Assembly: GCA_021804305.1 (NCBI GenBank) | Contig: JAJZKF010000004.1 | Location: 1 to 15,603 of the forward strand | Direction of reading: 5' to 3' | Source: Microcaldota archaeon | GTDB taxonomy: Archaea; Micrarchaeota; Micrarchaeia; Micrarchaeales; CABMGC01 | Length of the DNA stretch: 15,603 bases | The notes under the pieces: model-generated | The model's database searches: none | Seen by the model: only the letters and a program-made list of their open reading frames with translations | Told to the model about the DNA's origin: nothing | Made by a program: the position numbers and the translations under genes | Shown here: piece after piece, positions 1-6,740 of the stretch | Layout of the letters: every line of letters begins with the position of its first letter | How positions within the stretch are numbered: position 1 is the first letter of the stretch

Positions 1-1
1 A

Positions 2-946
2 GGCTCTGAACCTGTTGAACTGAAAGGCTTCGAATTTGGAGATGGAATCCTTGACTACAAGGGCGCACTGCTGCTGCAGAAGATACCCAAATCGATCACA
101 ATAATAGGTGCAGGGTATGTATCAGCTGAAACTGCGACTCTTTACGCGAAACTGGGATCGGAAGTGAGTGTTGTGGCGAGGTCGGGAATGCTCTCTCATT
201 TCGACCCGGATGCCGCGGCGCTCGTCAATAATAGGCTGGGGGAGCTTGGAGTGAAAATATACGCGGGGTTGACTCCATCTGAAAGGCATAGCGGGGGAAT
301 GACGCTGAGTGATGGAACACGGATAGACTCGGAGGTCATCGTGGTTGCAACCGGACTGAGACCCTACACCAAAGGACTAGGCCTTGAAAACACAGGAGTG
401 CAGCTTGACCAGAAGGGATTCATAAAGGTGGACAGTTCACTGAGAACAAGCGACGGAAACATACTGGCGATAGGTGATGTTGCAGGGGAGCCTATGCTCG
501 CACATAAAGCGATGCGGCAGGGAGTAATAGCCGGGGAGGTAGCCGCAGGAAAGAACTCAGGATTCGACAATGTAGTAATACCGGCAGTTATATTTTCCGA
601 TCCGGAGATTGCAATAGCAGGAAGGATGGAAGGCGAGGGCATAACAGTAACTAAGTTTCCGCTAAGCGCAATAGGGAGGGCGGTTGCGCTTGGAAAGGCG
701 GCTGGCTTCGCGAAGATAGCGTACGATTCAGGAAAGCAGGTCAGAGGCATAGAGATAGTATCCGAGGATGCAAACGCAATGATAGGCGAGGCTGCGCTTG
801 CCATAGAGATGGGAGCCACACTTGAAGACATAGCAGACACCATACACCCGCACCCTACATTCAGCGAAGTGCTGCAGGAGGCCGCGGAAGCGGCTCTCGG
901 CAGGCCGATGCACTTCTTCTATGGCAGGAGGACTGGAGGGCAATGA
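2..946 (+). CDS. Flavoprotein disulfide reductase, dihydrolipoamide dehydrogenase family (5' partial)
   Basis: The open frame runs from the window edge and gives 314 residues; the N-terminal FAD half with the redox CxxxxC pair lies upstream and is not visible. Seen: a GSEP segment that usually ends the first FAD part, the dinucleotide fold motif GAGYVSAE (partial residues 36-43), the second FAD contact ILAIGDVAG, and the C-terminal dimerisation domain with HPHPTFSE (282-289), which supplies the catalytic His-Glu pair in this family. It transfers electrons between NAD(P)H, FAD and a disulfide substrate in the cytosol. After the second strand of the NAD(P) fold it reads VVARS, with Arg60 where NAD-specific lipoamide dehydrogenases carry Glu; NADPH-using glutathione and mercuric reductases also have Arg nearby. 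The C-terminal Cys pair of mercuric reductase is absent. Its stop overlaps the NAD kinase start. Family is confident; substrate (lipoamide, CoA disulfide or another thiol) is unknown. Confidence 0.88.
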   Translation, partial: GSEPVELKGFEFGDGILDYKGALLLQKIPKSITIIGAGYVSAETATLYAKLGSEVSVVARSGMLSHFDPDAAALVNNRLGELGVKIYAGLTPSERHSGGMTLSDGTRIDSEVIVVATGLRPYTKGLGLENTGVQLDQKGFIKVDSSLRTSDGNILAIGDVAGEPMLAHKAMRQGVIAGEVAAGKNSGFDNVVIPAVIFSDPEIAIAGRMEGEGITVTKFPLSAIGRAVALGKAAGFAKIAYDSGKQVRGIEIVSEDANAMIGEAALAIEMGATLEDIADTIHPHPTFSEVLQEAAEAALGRPMHFFYGRRTGGQ

Positions 947-1701
947 GGATATCAATAATAAAGAAGAGGGAGTATCCTGAACTAGCACCGCTTTACGAAG
1001 AATTTGATGTTGTAAAGAATGGGGATATCTGCGTTGCTGTCGGTGGCGATGGTACGTTCATCAAAGCGGCGGCGGAGTTCGAAGGTCCTATCTTGCCTAT
1101 ACGCACAGACGAGAGCGGAAGTATAGGATACTATTCAGACCTGAGCATAGGCGAGATCGGATACGTTATCGATAATCTGAAGCGAGGAAAATACACTCTC
1201 GAAAAACTTTCGAACAAGATGGAAGTGGAATACAGAGGCAGGAGATACCTTGCCATCAACGAGATAGTACTGAACAATCTCCTCGAGGAGGTAAGCTTCA
1301 GGATATACGAGCTTGAAGGAGGGAGGAGATACGAAATTTACCCGTACGTGATGAGCGGCGACGGCATGCTCGTAACGGGGCTTGTCGGATCCACAGCTTA
1401 CAACAAGTCTGCGGGAGGGCCGATAATACTCAGCCCCGATGTATTCTGCATGACATTTCTGAACGTTGACGGGCCCTACAAGAATCCGATAGTGGTTGAC
1501 GCAAGGAAAAGGCTTGAGATAGAGATCATAAAGTACAAGGGCAGGCTGAAGTACGACGGAAAGGAGATAGGGGTGCTAGGCCCAGGAGCCAGGTTCAGGG
1601 TAAGCCTGTCGAGGAGGGAACTGAGGGTGGTAAGATTCTCGAGAAGGGAACGTTTCGGAAGCAAGCTTGACAGGATAATAAGGAGCAGGATGCAACCCTG
1701 A
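943..1701 (+). CDS. NAD kinase (ATP-NAD kinase)
   Basis: Phosphorylates NAD to NADP in the cytosol, the only known route to NADP. The 252-residue product has the diagnostic GGDGT loop (residues 34-38), the NE pair (106-107, in AINEIVLNN), a GDGMLV segment (139-144) and GSTAYNKSAGGP (149-160), all in the order expected for this family. The length is near the short end for the family and there is no fused phosphatase domain. The ATG at 943 overlaps the stop of the upstream reductase as ATGA, which implies translational coupling. The last 25 residues are rich in Arg and Lys. The overlap with a reductase that looks NADPH-type suggests the two genes form a redox unit; this functional link is inference. 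Confidence 0.93.
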   Translation: MRISIIKKREYPELAPLYEEFDVVKNGDICVAVGGDGTFIKAAAEFEGPILPIRTDESGSIGYYSDLSIGEIGYVIDNLKRGKYTLEKLSNKMEVEYRGRRYLAINEIVLNNLLEEVSFRIYELEGGRRYEIYPYVMSGDGMLVTGLVGSTAYNKSAGGPIILSPDVFCMTFLNVDGPYKNPIVVDARKRLEIEIIKYKGRLKYDGKEIGVLGPGARFRVSLSRRELRVVRFSRRERFGSKLDRIIRSRMQP

Positions 1702-1747
1702 GGGCGCCCGCCTTTACGAGTGCATTGCGGTTCTCGTGGCTGCATAT

Positions 1748-1757
1748 CTTTTTAAGC
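1748..1757 (+). promoter_or_regulatory. Probable archaeal promoter (TATA box) for the small membrane protein gene
   Basis: A CTTTTTAAGC tract sits about 30 bases ahead of the start codons at 1786/1789, in an 84-base gap with no other coding signal. This predicts a very short leader. An AGGTGA ribosome binding site at 1779-1784 leaves 1 base to the first ATG and 4 bases to the second, favouring the ATG at 1789. Confidence 0.5.
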
Positions 1758-1785
1758 GTTTCTATTCTATATATGGCTAGGTGAA

Positions 1786-2064
1786 ATGATGGCTGAAAGA
1801 AAGACCGTGGTTCTAGTAGACCCGGACCTTTACATGAAGAGGATGCTTCACTACAACGAAAGGCACAGCGTATGGTACATATTCAGGTCGATATACGTCG
1901 CGATATACCTGTTCATAGTCGGCGCGCTGCTCATATCGCAGACAACGCTGCACTACGGATACGATGTGTTGGCAGGCATATCATTGGTCGTCTTGGCCTT
2001 GATGGTAGTGGTGTACGGCTTCGTAGTTTCTCTGCACAACAAGCTCATGGTAAGATACGGCTGA
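1786..2064 (+). CDS. Small two-helix membrane protein of unknown function
   Basis: The 92-residue (or 91, if the second ATG is used) product is not recognised. It has a charged N-terminus of about 30 residues, then two hydrophobic segments at roughly residues 34-52 and 60-82, and a short basic tail ending in RYG. This predicts a helical hairpin with both ends in the cytoplasm. There are no Cys residues, zinc ligands or catalytic motifs. Its own TATA box and ribosome binding site, and a T-rich tract after the stop, suggest a single-gene transcript. The next gene downstream is secF, so a role near the Sec machinery is conceivable, but nothing in the sequence proves it. Confidence 0.7.
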   Translation: MMAERKTVVLVDPDLYMKRMLHYNERHSVWYIFRSIYVAIYLFIVGALLISQTTLHYGYDVLAGISLVVLALMVVVYGFVVSLHNKLMVRYG

Positions 2065-2084
2065 GCTGGCGGTGTAGGTTAAGC

Positions 2085-2113
2085 TTTTAGTCTTTTATTC
2101 TTTATTCTATTTA
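2085..2113 (+). terminator. T-rich tract, probable archaeal terminator
   Basis: Starting 20 bases after the stop of the small membrane protein gene, several T runs alternate with single A, C or G bases over about 29 bases. Oligo-T tracts without an obligatory stem are the usual intrinsic terminators in archaea. The 3' end of the tract (TTATTAAT, 2111-2118) is also TATA-like and could double as a promoter element for secF. Confidence 0.5.
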
Positions 2114-2129
2114 TTAATCTGTTCTATGC

Positions 2130-2149
2130 CCCGCGGTTCTTGCCGCGGG
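2130..2149 (+). other. GC-rich inverted repeat between the small membrane gene and secF
   Basis: CCCGCGG at 2130-2136 is perfectly complementary to CCGCGGG at 2143-2149, with a 6-base loop TTCTTG. It ends 28 bases before the secF GTG start. It may be a terminator stem for the upstream gene, a hairpin in the secF leader, or a dyad operator around the secF transcription start. The sequence alone does not decide between these. Confidence 0.55.
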
Positions 2150-2177
2150 TTCTCTTAGCTCCTATAGGCTGGTCTTA

Positions 2178-3329
2178 GTGGTTAGTTTACCGAATATTTA
2201 CAAAAGCAAGCATCTCAGATACTTCCCAGTGATACCGATAGCATTGATGCTGCTATCGCTATACCTGGCAGGGCACGTGACCCTGGATTCATCGCTCAGG
2301 GGGGGAGTCAGCATAATACTCCAGACTAACTCGAGCATGAGCTCGCAGCAGCTCGCGGCTGCAATTTCATCAAAACTGCACGTACCTGACCCGAGCATAC
2401 AGAAAAGCGCGGGAGGATTGCAGATTACGCTTGCATTCAACCAGAGCCTTGCCGAAGCGAATATTTATCAGATAGGATTTGACCAGAACAATTCCGCATA
2501 CAAAGTGGCACTTACAAACAAGACCATAGCGGAGATAGCCCTTTCCGGAAATCAGCTTAATCAGAGTCTTGTAGCAAGAATTTCGAATTATTCAGATGCC
2601 GTAAACAGATCAATGGCAGGCATGAGAACGCAGATAGAAGGTGAGAGAAACGCGCTTGCTGCTTTCATAGGCACGCCGCCTTACGATCCCAACAGCGCCT
2701 CGAACATGAGCGCAATGGCGGCCGGAATGTACGAACAAGCCAGCAACGTGTATGAGAACAGGACAGTATCGGCGCTGCAGGGGATAATACCCTTTAGCAC
2801 ATTCTCATACAGCCCAGTTTCGGCGACAGTCGGCAGGTACTTTCTTGGCGAACTGGAGGGAGTGATCATAACCGCATTCATATTGATATCGATAGTTGTG
2901 TTCTTCATATTCAGATCTCCGGTTCCCGCCTTCACGGTAGTGTTTGGGGCAGCGAATGATATCCTGATAGCACTCGGGGGAATGGCGATATTCGGCATAC
3001 CCCTTGGAGTGGTGAGCATAGGCGGGCTTCTGATGCTCATAGGTTACGCCATAGACACCGACGTTCTCTCGGCCATAAGGATCCTGAAGAGGCATGAGGG
3101 AACCCCAGAAGACAGGGCTTACGCATCGATGAAAACAGGAATGACGATGACAACAACTGCGATAGTGTCGTTCGCAGTGCTCTTCGTTGTGGCCTTGCTA
3201 ACATACGTTCCGACTTACTATGAGATAGCAGGAGTTGTGCTGATAGGGCTTGTCGGAGACCTTCTGACAACATGGCTTGGAAACACGCCACTGGTGCTCA
3301 TGTACAAGAAGCGTAAAGAGAGGATATGA
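2178..3329 (+). CDS. secF: Protein-export membrane protein SecF (archaeal type)
   Basis: Accessory subunit that works with SecD at the SecYEG translocon in the cytoplasmic membrane to help exported proteins move and release. The 383-residue product has one N-terminal membrane segment (about 15-32), an outside domain of about 195 residues opening with LRGGVSI, then five helices (about 227-375). The signature LMLIGYAIDTD (284-294) matches archaeal SecF (GYSxDTD) and not SecD. The outside domain carries nine N-x-S/T sites between residues 51 and 196 and is larger than I recall for methanogen SecF. The start is GTG at 2178; no in-frame ATG lies near and there is no strong ribosome binding site. 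The stop overlaps the secD start by ATGA, implying coupling. Confidence 0.88.
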   Translation: MVSLPNIYKSKHLRYFPVIPIALMLLSLYLAGHVTLDSSLRGGVSIILQTNSSMSSQQLAAAISSKLHVPDPSIQKSAGGLQITLAFNQSLAEANIYQIGFDQNNSAYKVALTNKTIAEIALSGNQLNQSLVARISNYSDAVNRSMAGMRTQIEGERNALAAFIGTPPYDPNSASNMSAMAAGMYEQASNVYENRTVSALQGIIPFSTFSYSPVSATVGRYFLGELEGVIITAFILISIVVFFIFRSPVPAFTVVFGAANDILIALGGMAIFGIPLGVVSIGGLLMLIGYAIDTDVLSAIRILKRHEGTPEDRAYASMKTGMTMTTTAIVSFAVLFVVALLTYVPTYYEIAGVVLIGLVGDLLTTWLGNTPLVLMYKKRKERI

Positions 3330-4909
3330 TGACGTTTATAGATTACATTAAAGATTACAGAGTTCTTGCGCTGCTTGTGATACTGGCCGGGCTCTTCGTA
3401 GCTGACGTGACCCACGGGATAGGCCTTGGTATAGAGTTTGTTGGGGGAACGCAGATAACGCTGACGCTGGCGCATCCAGTCAATCCCCTGATCATGAGCT
3501 CGCTGATAAGCACTCTCGAGAATAGGCTCTCTCAGTCCGCTCTCGGCCAGCCGATAGTCCAGGGAGAGGGCAATTCGCAGGTGCTGATACAGATACCGAC
3601 GTTCTCAAAAAGCAGCATAGACCGCACTGTCTATCTGATAGAGCAGCAGGGCGTGTTTGAAGGGCTGGTTAATGGCAGGGAGGCGCTGAACGGATCAGGC
3701 ATACTGGGGGATTCTCTGCAGTCGACGTATGGCGTTTCAGGTAGCAACGTTACGTGGCAGGTGAACTTCATAGTTACCGCGGAAGCCGCGAAAAAGTTTT
3801 CCAGCGTTGTCTTCGGGCAGGCTTACAGCCAGCTATACATGTTCCTTGACAGACCTGATGGCGCGATACTGCTTATGAACAATTCCAGAATAAGCGGAGC
3901 TGGGCTCAGCAGGCAGGAGGAACTCGGAGCAATGAGCCAGGCGCTTCTTTTCGGAAACAGGACAATACCGATCGAGATGCTCGACCAGAATGCAAGCAAC
4001 TGGAAAGCGTTATACCCGTTCTTCAACGGCAGCAGGAAGAGGTATAGCCGCGTGATACTTGAGCGCGGTACCCCCGAAGGCGTTGTCAAGAACCTCACTG
4101 CGATGAATTACTCTTTGATATATGCGACTGCCTCGAACATGACTCCCAGCTTTACCCCGATAACCATCGCCAACGGCACACAGGTCATAAGAGTAACTGA
4201 ATGGCCCGCGATAGGACTGCTGACATCATCGGTTCTCGAGCCTGGCATAACAACGGGGGGAGTATCTGAGACTTATGCCATAAGCGGCAGTGTCCCTCCG
4301 GGGCCTTCATTGCTGGAAGAGAACGCCGCTGCGCAGAACACCACCGGCCTCATAACCAGCGTGCTGAACGGTGGAGCGCTACCCGTGCAGGTGATAGTGA
4401 ACCCACCGACAACGATTGCGCCGACGCTTGGTAAACATTTCGAGGTAGTAAGCGCGGCGGCGCTTCTCGCGGCCATAATTGCCGTAACTATAACGATAGT
4501 CATGAGATACAGGAAGATATTCCTTATAGGACCGATAATACTCACAACCATGGCCGAACTTTTCATTATTGCATCGGTCGTAGGATTAGTAGGATACATA
4601 GACCTGCCTGCTGTCGCTGGAATGATAGCGGTTGTAGGTACGGGGGTCGACGCCCAGATCATAATAACTGACGAAATACTCACAGGATCGAGGGAATCCA
4701 ACATGAAATCTAAGTTCAGCCATGCGTTCTATGTTGTCTGGGCAGATGCAATACTGCTCATCGTAGCGATGGTGCCTCTTATATTCTCGACCTCGCTGAT
4801 AACGGTCATCGGCTTTGCGCTCTCGACTGTTCTCGGCGCCCTTCTCGGCGCGTTGCTGACCCGTCCTGCCTACGCCTCGATTGTGGGCAGACGCTATCTC
4901 AGAGGATGA
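3326..4909 (+). CDS. secD: Protein-export membrane protein SecD (archaeal type)
   Basis: Partner of SecF in the export-assisting complex. The 527-residue product has a first helix (about 12-28), the conserved segment FVGGTQI (38-44), a long outside P1-like domain (about 45-370) ending near the usual LP-V-I-PTLG signature, and five C-terminal helices. GMIAVVGTGVDAQIIITDE (432-450) is the archaeal SecD signature; I recall the usual form as GVDDQ, here GVDAQ. Eleven N-x-S/T sites fall between residues 122 and 338, all in the outside domain. The gene begins at the ATG overlapping the secF stop; a second ATG follows directly at 3329. The gene after it, nmd3, starts 4 bases downstream of the stop. 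Confidence 0.9.
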   Translation: MMTFIDYIKDYRVLALLVILAGLFVADVTHGIGLGIEFVGGTQITLTLAHPVNPLIMSSLISTLENRLSQSALGQPIVQGEGNSQVLIQIPTFSKSSIDRTVYLIEQQGVFEGLVNGREALNGSGILGDSLQSTYGVSGSNVTWQVNFIVTAEAAKKFSSVVFGQAYSQLYMFLDRPDGAILLMNNSRISGAGLSRQEELGAMSQALLFGNRTIPIEMLDQNASNWKALYPFFNGSRKRYSRVILERGTPEGVVKNLTAMNYSLIYATASNMTPSFTPITIANGTQVIRVTEWPAIGLLTSSVLEPGITTGGVSETYAISGSVPPGPSLLEENAAAQNTTGLITSVLNGGALPVQVIVNPPTTIAPTLGKHFEVVSAAALLAAIIAVTITIVMRYRKIFLIGPIILTTMAELFIIASVVGLVGYIDLPAVAGMIAVVGTGVDAQIIITDEILTGSRESNMKSKFSHAFYVVWADAILLIVAMVPLIFSTSLITVIGFALSTVLGALLGALLTRPAYASIVGRRYLRG

Positions 4910-4913
4910 TGGC

Positions 4914-5549
4914 ATGGCCAAGCACTGCCCGATATGCAACAGATCAAGCGCGGATGTGCCTTTCCATGGCGAGTTTTGCAGATACTGCACAGAGGACAAA
5001 CTCTCAGGCAAGATAAGCGCAAAAGCAGAGCTGGACATATGCAAAAGATGCGGACTTCTAAGAGTGGGCAAGGCTTTTGTGCGCCTGGAAGGCAGGAATG
5101 TGCAGAAAGTTGTGGAGCGTGCGGTGAAAGGATACGGGGTGCGCCTGGTAGATTTCGGCGAGGACTACGCGCTTGTTGAATTTACTGAGGAAGATGAACA
5201 CGGGAGGGTCTCGGTGGAGAAGAGAATACCTCTTTCACGGAAGAAGGTGCTATGTGATACTTGCTTCAAGAAGGCCGCATCGTACTACGAAGCGATCTTC
5301 CAGCTCAGAGGCAGCACGACCAAGGGATGGAGGATGATAAAATCCCTTGAGAACTACCTTAAGGCCAATGACGGTTTCATATCGAAGGTAGAGGAGAATG
5401 ACAACGGCCTTGATGTGTACATAAGCAACAAGAAGCTTGCAGCCGCCTTCCTGAACTTCGCAAGGGCAAGCTTTAAAGCCTCGTACACCCTTTACGGTAT
5501 GAGAGGGGGGAAAAGAATATATAGGAATACATACGCTATAAGATTGTAA
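4914..5549 (+). CDS. NMD3 family protein (archaeal homologue of the large-subunit export adaptor)
   Basis: In eukaryotes NMD3 binds late 60S subunits and carries them out of the nucleus; archaeal versions presumably act in late large-subunit assembly or quality control. The 211-residue product shows paired cysteines C5/C8, C22/C25, C43/C46 and C114/C117, enough for two zinc sites, and the family segment YYEAIFQLRG (124-133). I chose the ATG at 4914, which places CPIC at the usual extreme N-terminus, has AGAGGA just upstream, and avoids overlap with secD. A TTG at 4881 is in frame but would add 11 residues inside secD. The eukaryotic nuclear shuttling tail is absent, as expected. It is probably co-transcribed with secF-secD. 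Confidence 0.92.
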   Translation: MAKHCPICNRSSADVPFHGEFCRYCTEDKLSGKISAKAELDICKRCGLLRVGKAFVRLEGRNVQKVVERAVKGYGVRLVDFGEDYALVEFTEEDEHGRVSVEKRIPLSRKKVLCDTCFKKAASYYEAIFQLRGSTTKGWRMIKSLENYLKANDGFISKVEENDNGLDVYISNKKLAAAFLNFARASFKASYTLYGMRGGKRIYRNTYAIRL

Positions 5550-5564
5550 GCTTCCGGTGCTTGG

Positions 5565-6725
5565 ATGGAGCTGAAAATAACATATCTTAGCTGGCTTGCC
5601 GTCTTTGCTGCCATTGGCATCGTTCCTGCTGCGGCCATGAACGCAATACCTATACTGAGCGGAGTAGCAGGCCAGTGTTGGCAGTTCAACTCTAGCTACG
5701 TGAGTTGTGTTGACGGGCAGAGGATACCCGTTACTTTCGCCGTATCAAACCCATACAAGCCCTTATATGGCAATTTCACAGCATGGCAGGAGGACCCTTA
5801 CAACGTTAGCATGCCGATGGGGATCCTTGGAAGCAGATGCGAGGTCGGCAGCCTTTCTACAGTGGTCTGCACTGTCTCGCTTGTGCCTTTCTCGCTGCTT
5901 GAAGGCAATGGGAGCAGTACAAGGAAGGTGGCCATAGACTTCGTCTCTTCGAGCTACCCGCAGGTTAATTTCAGCGTATCTTTCAATATAACCGTGCATC
6001 ACTATCTTAACCAGTCCGGAGGCTATCTCGCGAATCTGTACGAATCCACTTACGCCAGATACTACACGGAGAACGAAACCTACAGCTATTTCTGCGGAGT
6101 GTACGACATATGCAACTCGATAGTGAGCGGTTACCTGAATCAGACCCAGCCGTATGTCTACAACGCCCAACGGGCGATAACTGAGTCGGAGCTGGATCAG
6201 GCCGCGTATAATATCACCACTGCCAATATAATCATGACAGGCGCGAGTGCGCAGTTCGAGTCTTTCGACAATATCTCCAACAGGATAGAAAACAATGTCA
6301 TAGCCGCGGATAACGCTGCGGGAATCGCAGAGGAGGAATACGCGGCAAACAGGAGCGTGCTTGCGAATTGCCGTGCCTTTGACAAGAGCCTTTACGAGGA
6401 ATACGCGAACAACACAACCGCGTCAGGAACGGAGCCCGTGACTCTGAACAGCTCATCCGGCTATCTCGACGGCGCAGACTCGCTGCTACAGAATGTGCGC
6501 AGTTCGGAAGCATCGTGCAAGCCACACGCACTCTTCCAAAATCCCATACGCATAAACAGCATGCACCTTAGTGGCATAAACCTTGATTTCATGAAAAACG
6601 TGAGGTGGGGTGCAATGGGTTACATCGCATTCGTTGCGCTTGGTTCCATTCTGATAATATACGGAAGGGAGAGATTCATCGAGAGCATTGAGGAAAAGAA
6701 GAGGCAGCGTGAGGGATCCGTCTGA
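5565..6725 (+). CDS. Secreted, membrane-anchored glycoprotein-like protein, unknown function
   Basis: Not recognised as a known family. The 386-residue product has an N-terminal hydrophobic signal/anchor (about 5-24), an outside domain of about 320 residues, one C-terminal membrane helix (about 349-367) and a charged cytoplasmic tail rich in Lys, Arg and Glu. The outside part holds 15 N-x-S/T sites (N42 to N295) and eight cysteines (38, 48, 92, 102, 177, 183, 269, 318), which could form four disulfides. Its first half is strand-rich and Ig-like in look; the middle (about 200-275) is helical and Ala/Asn-rich. The gene starts 15 bases after nmd3 and probably belongs to the secF-secD-nmd3 transcript, though an AATATATAGG stretch inside the end of nmd3 could give it a separate promoter. 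It converges on the minus-strand gene at 6741. Confidence 0.75.
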   Translation: MELKITYLSWLAVFAAIGIVPAAAMNAIPILSGVAGQCWQFNSSYVSCVDGQRIPVTFAVSNPYKPLYGNFTAWQEDPYNVSMPMGILGSRCEVGSLSTVVCTVSLVPFSLLEGNGSSTRKVAIDFVSSSYPQVNFSVSFNITVHHYLNQSGGYLANLYESTYARYYTENETYSYFCGVYDICNSIVSGYLNQTQPYVYNAQRAITESELDQAAYNITTANIIMTGASAQFESFDNISNRIENNVIAADNAAGIAEEEYAANRSVLANCRAFDKSLYEEYANNTTASGTEPVTLNSSSGYLDGADSLLQNVRSSEASCKPHALFQNPIRINSMHLSGINLDFMKNVRWGAMGYIAFVALGSILIIYGRERFIESIEEKKRQREGSV

Positions 6726-6740
6726 TATGGGAGCCGGTGA

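Noticed and set aside
1..946. Identification as mercuric reductase on the basis of the VVARS segment
   Set aside because: The C-terminal Cys pair of mercuric reductase is missing, and the N-terminal half that would carry further evidence is outside the window.
2130..2149. Hairpin as a riboswitch
   Set aside because: A single short stem with a 6-base loop and no further conserved pairing does not match any riboswitch class I know.
2178..3329. First Sec gene read as SecD because of its LRGG segment
   Set aside because: The GYAIDTD signature is that of SecF, while the next gene has the GTGVD-QI signature of SecD; the LRGG/VGG segment occurs in both.
4881..4913. TTG start extending NMD3 upstream
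   Set aside because: It would overlap secD by 29 bases and push the zinc-finger Cys away from the N-terminus where the family has it; the ATG at 4914 has a better ribosome binding site.
4273..5071. Long minus-strand open frames opposite secD and nmd3
   Set aside because: They lie opposite well-supported genes, are low-complexity Ser/Pro/Ile-rich translations of the complementary strand, and have no start signals.
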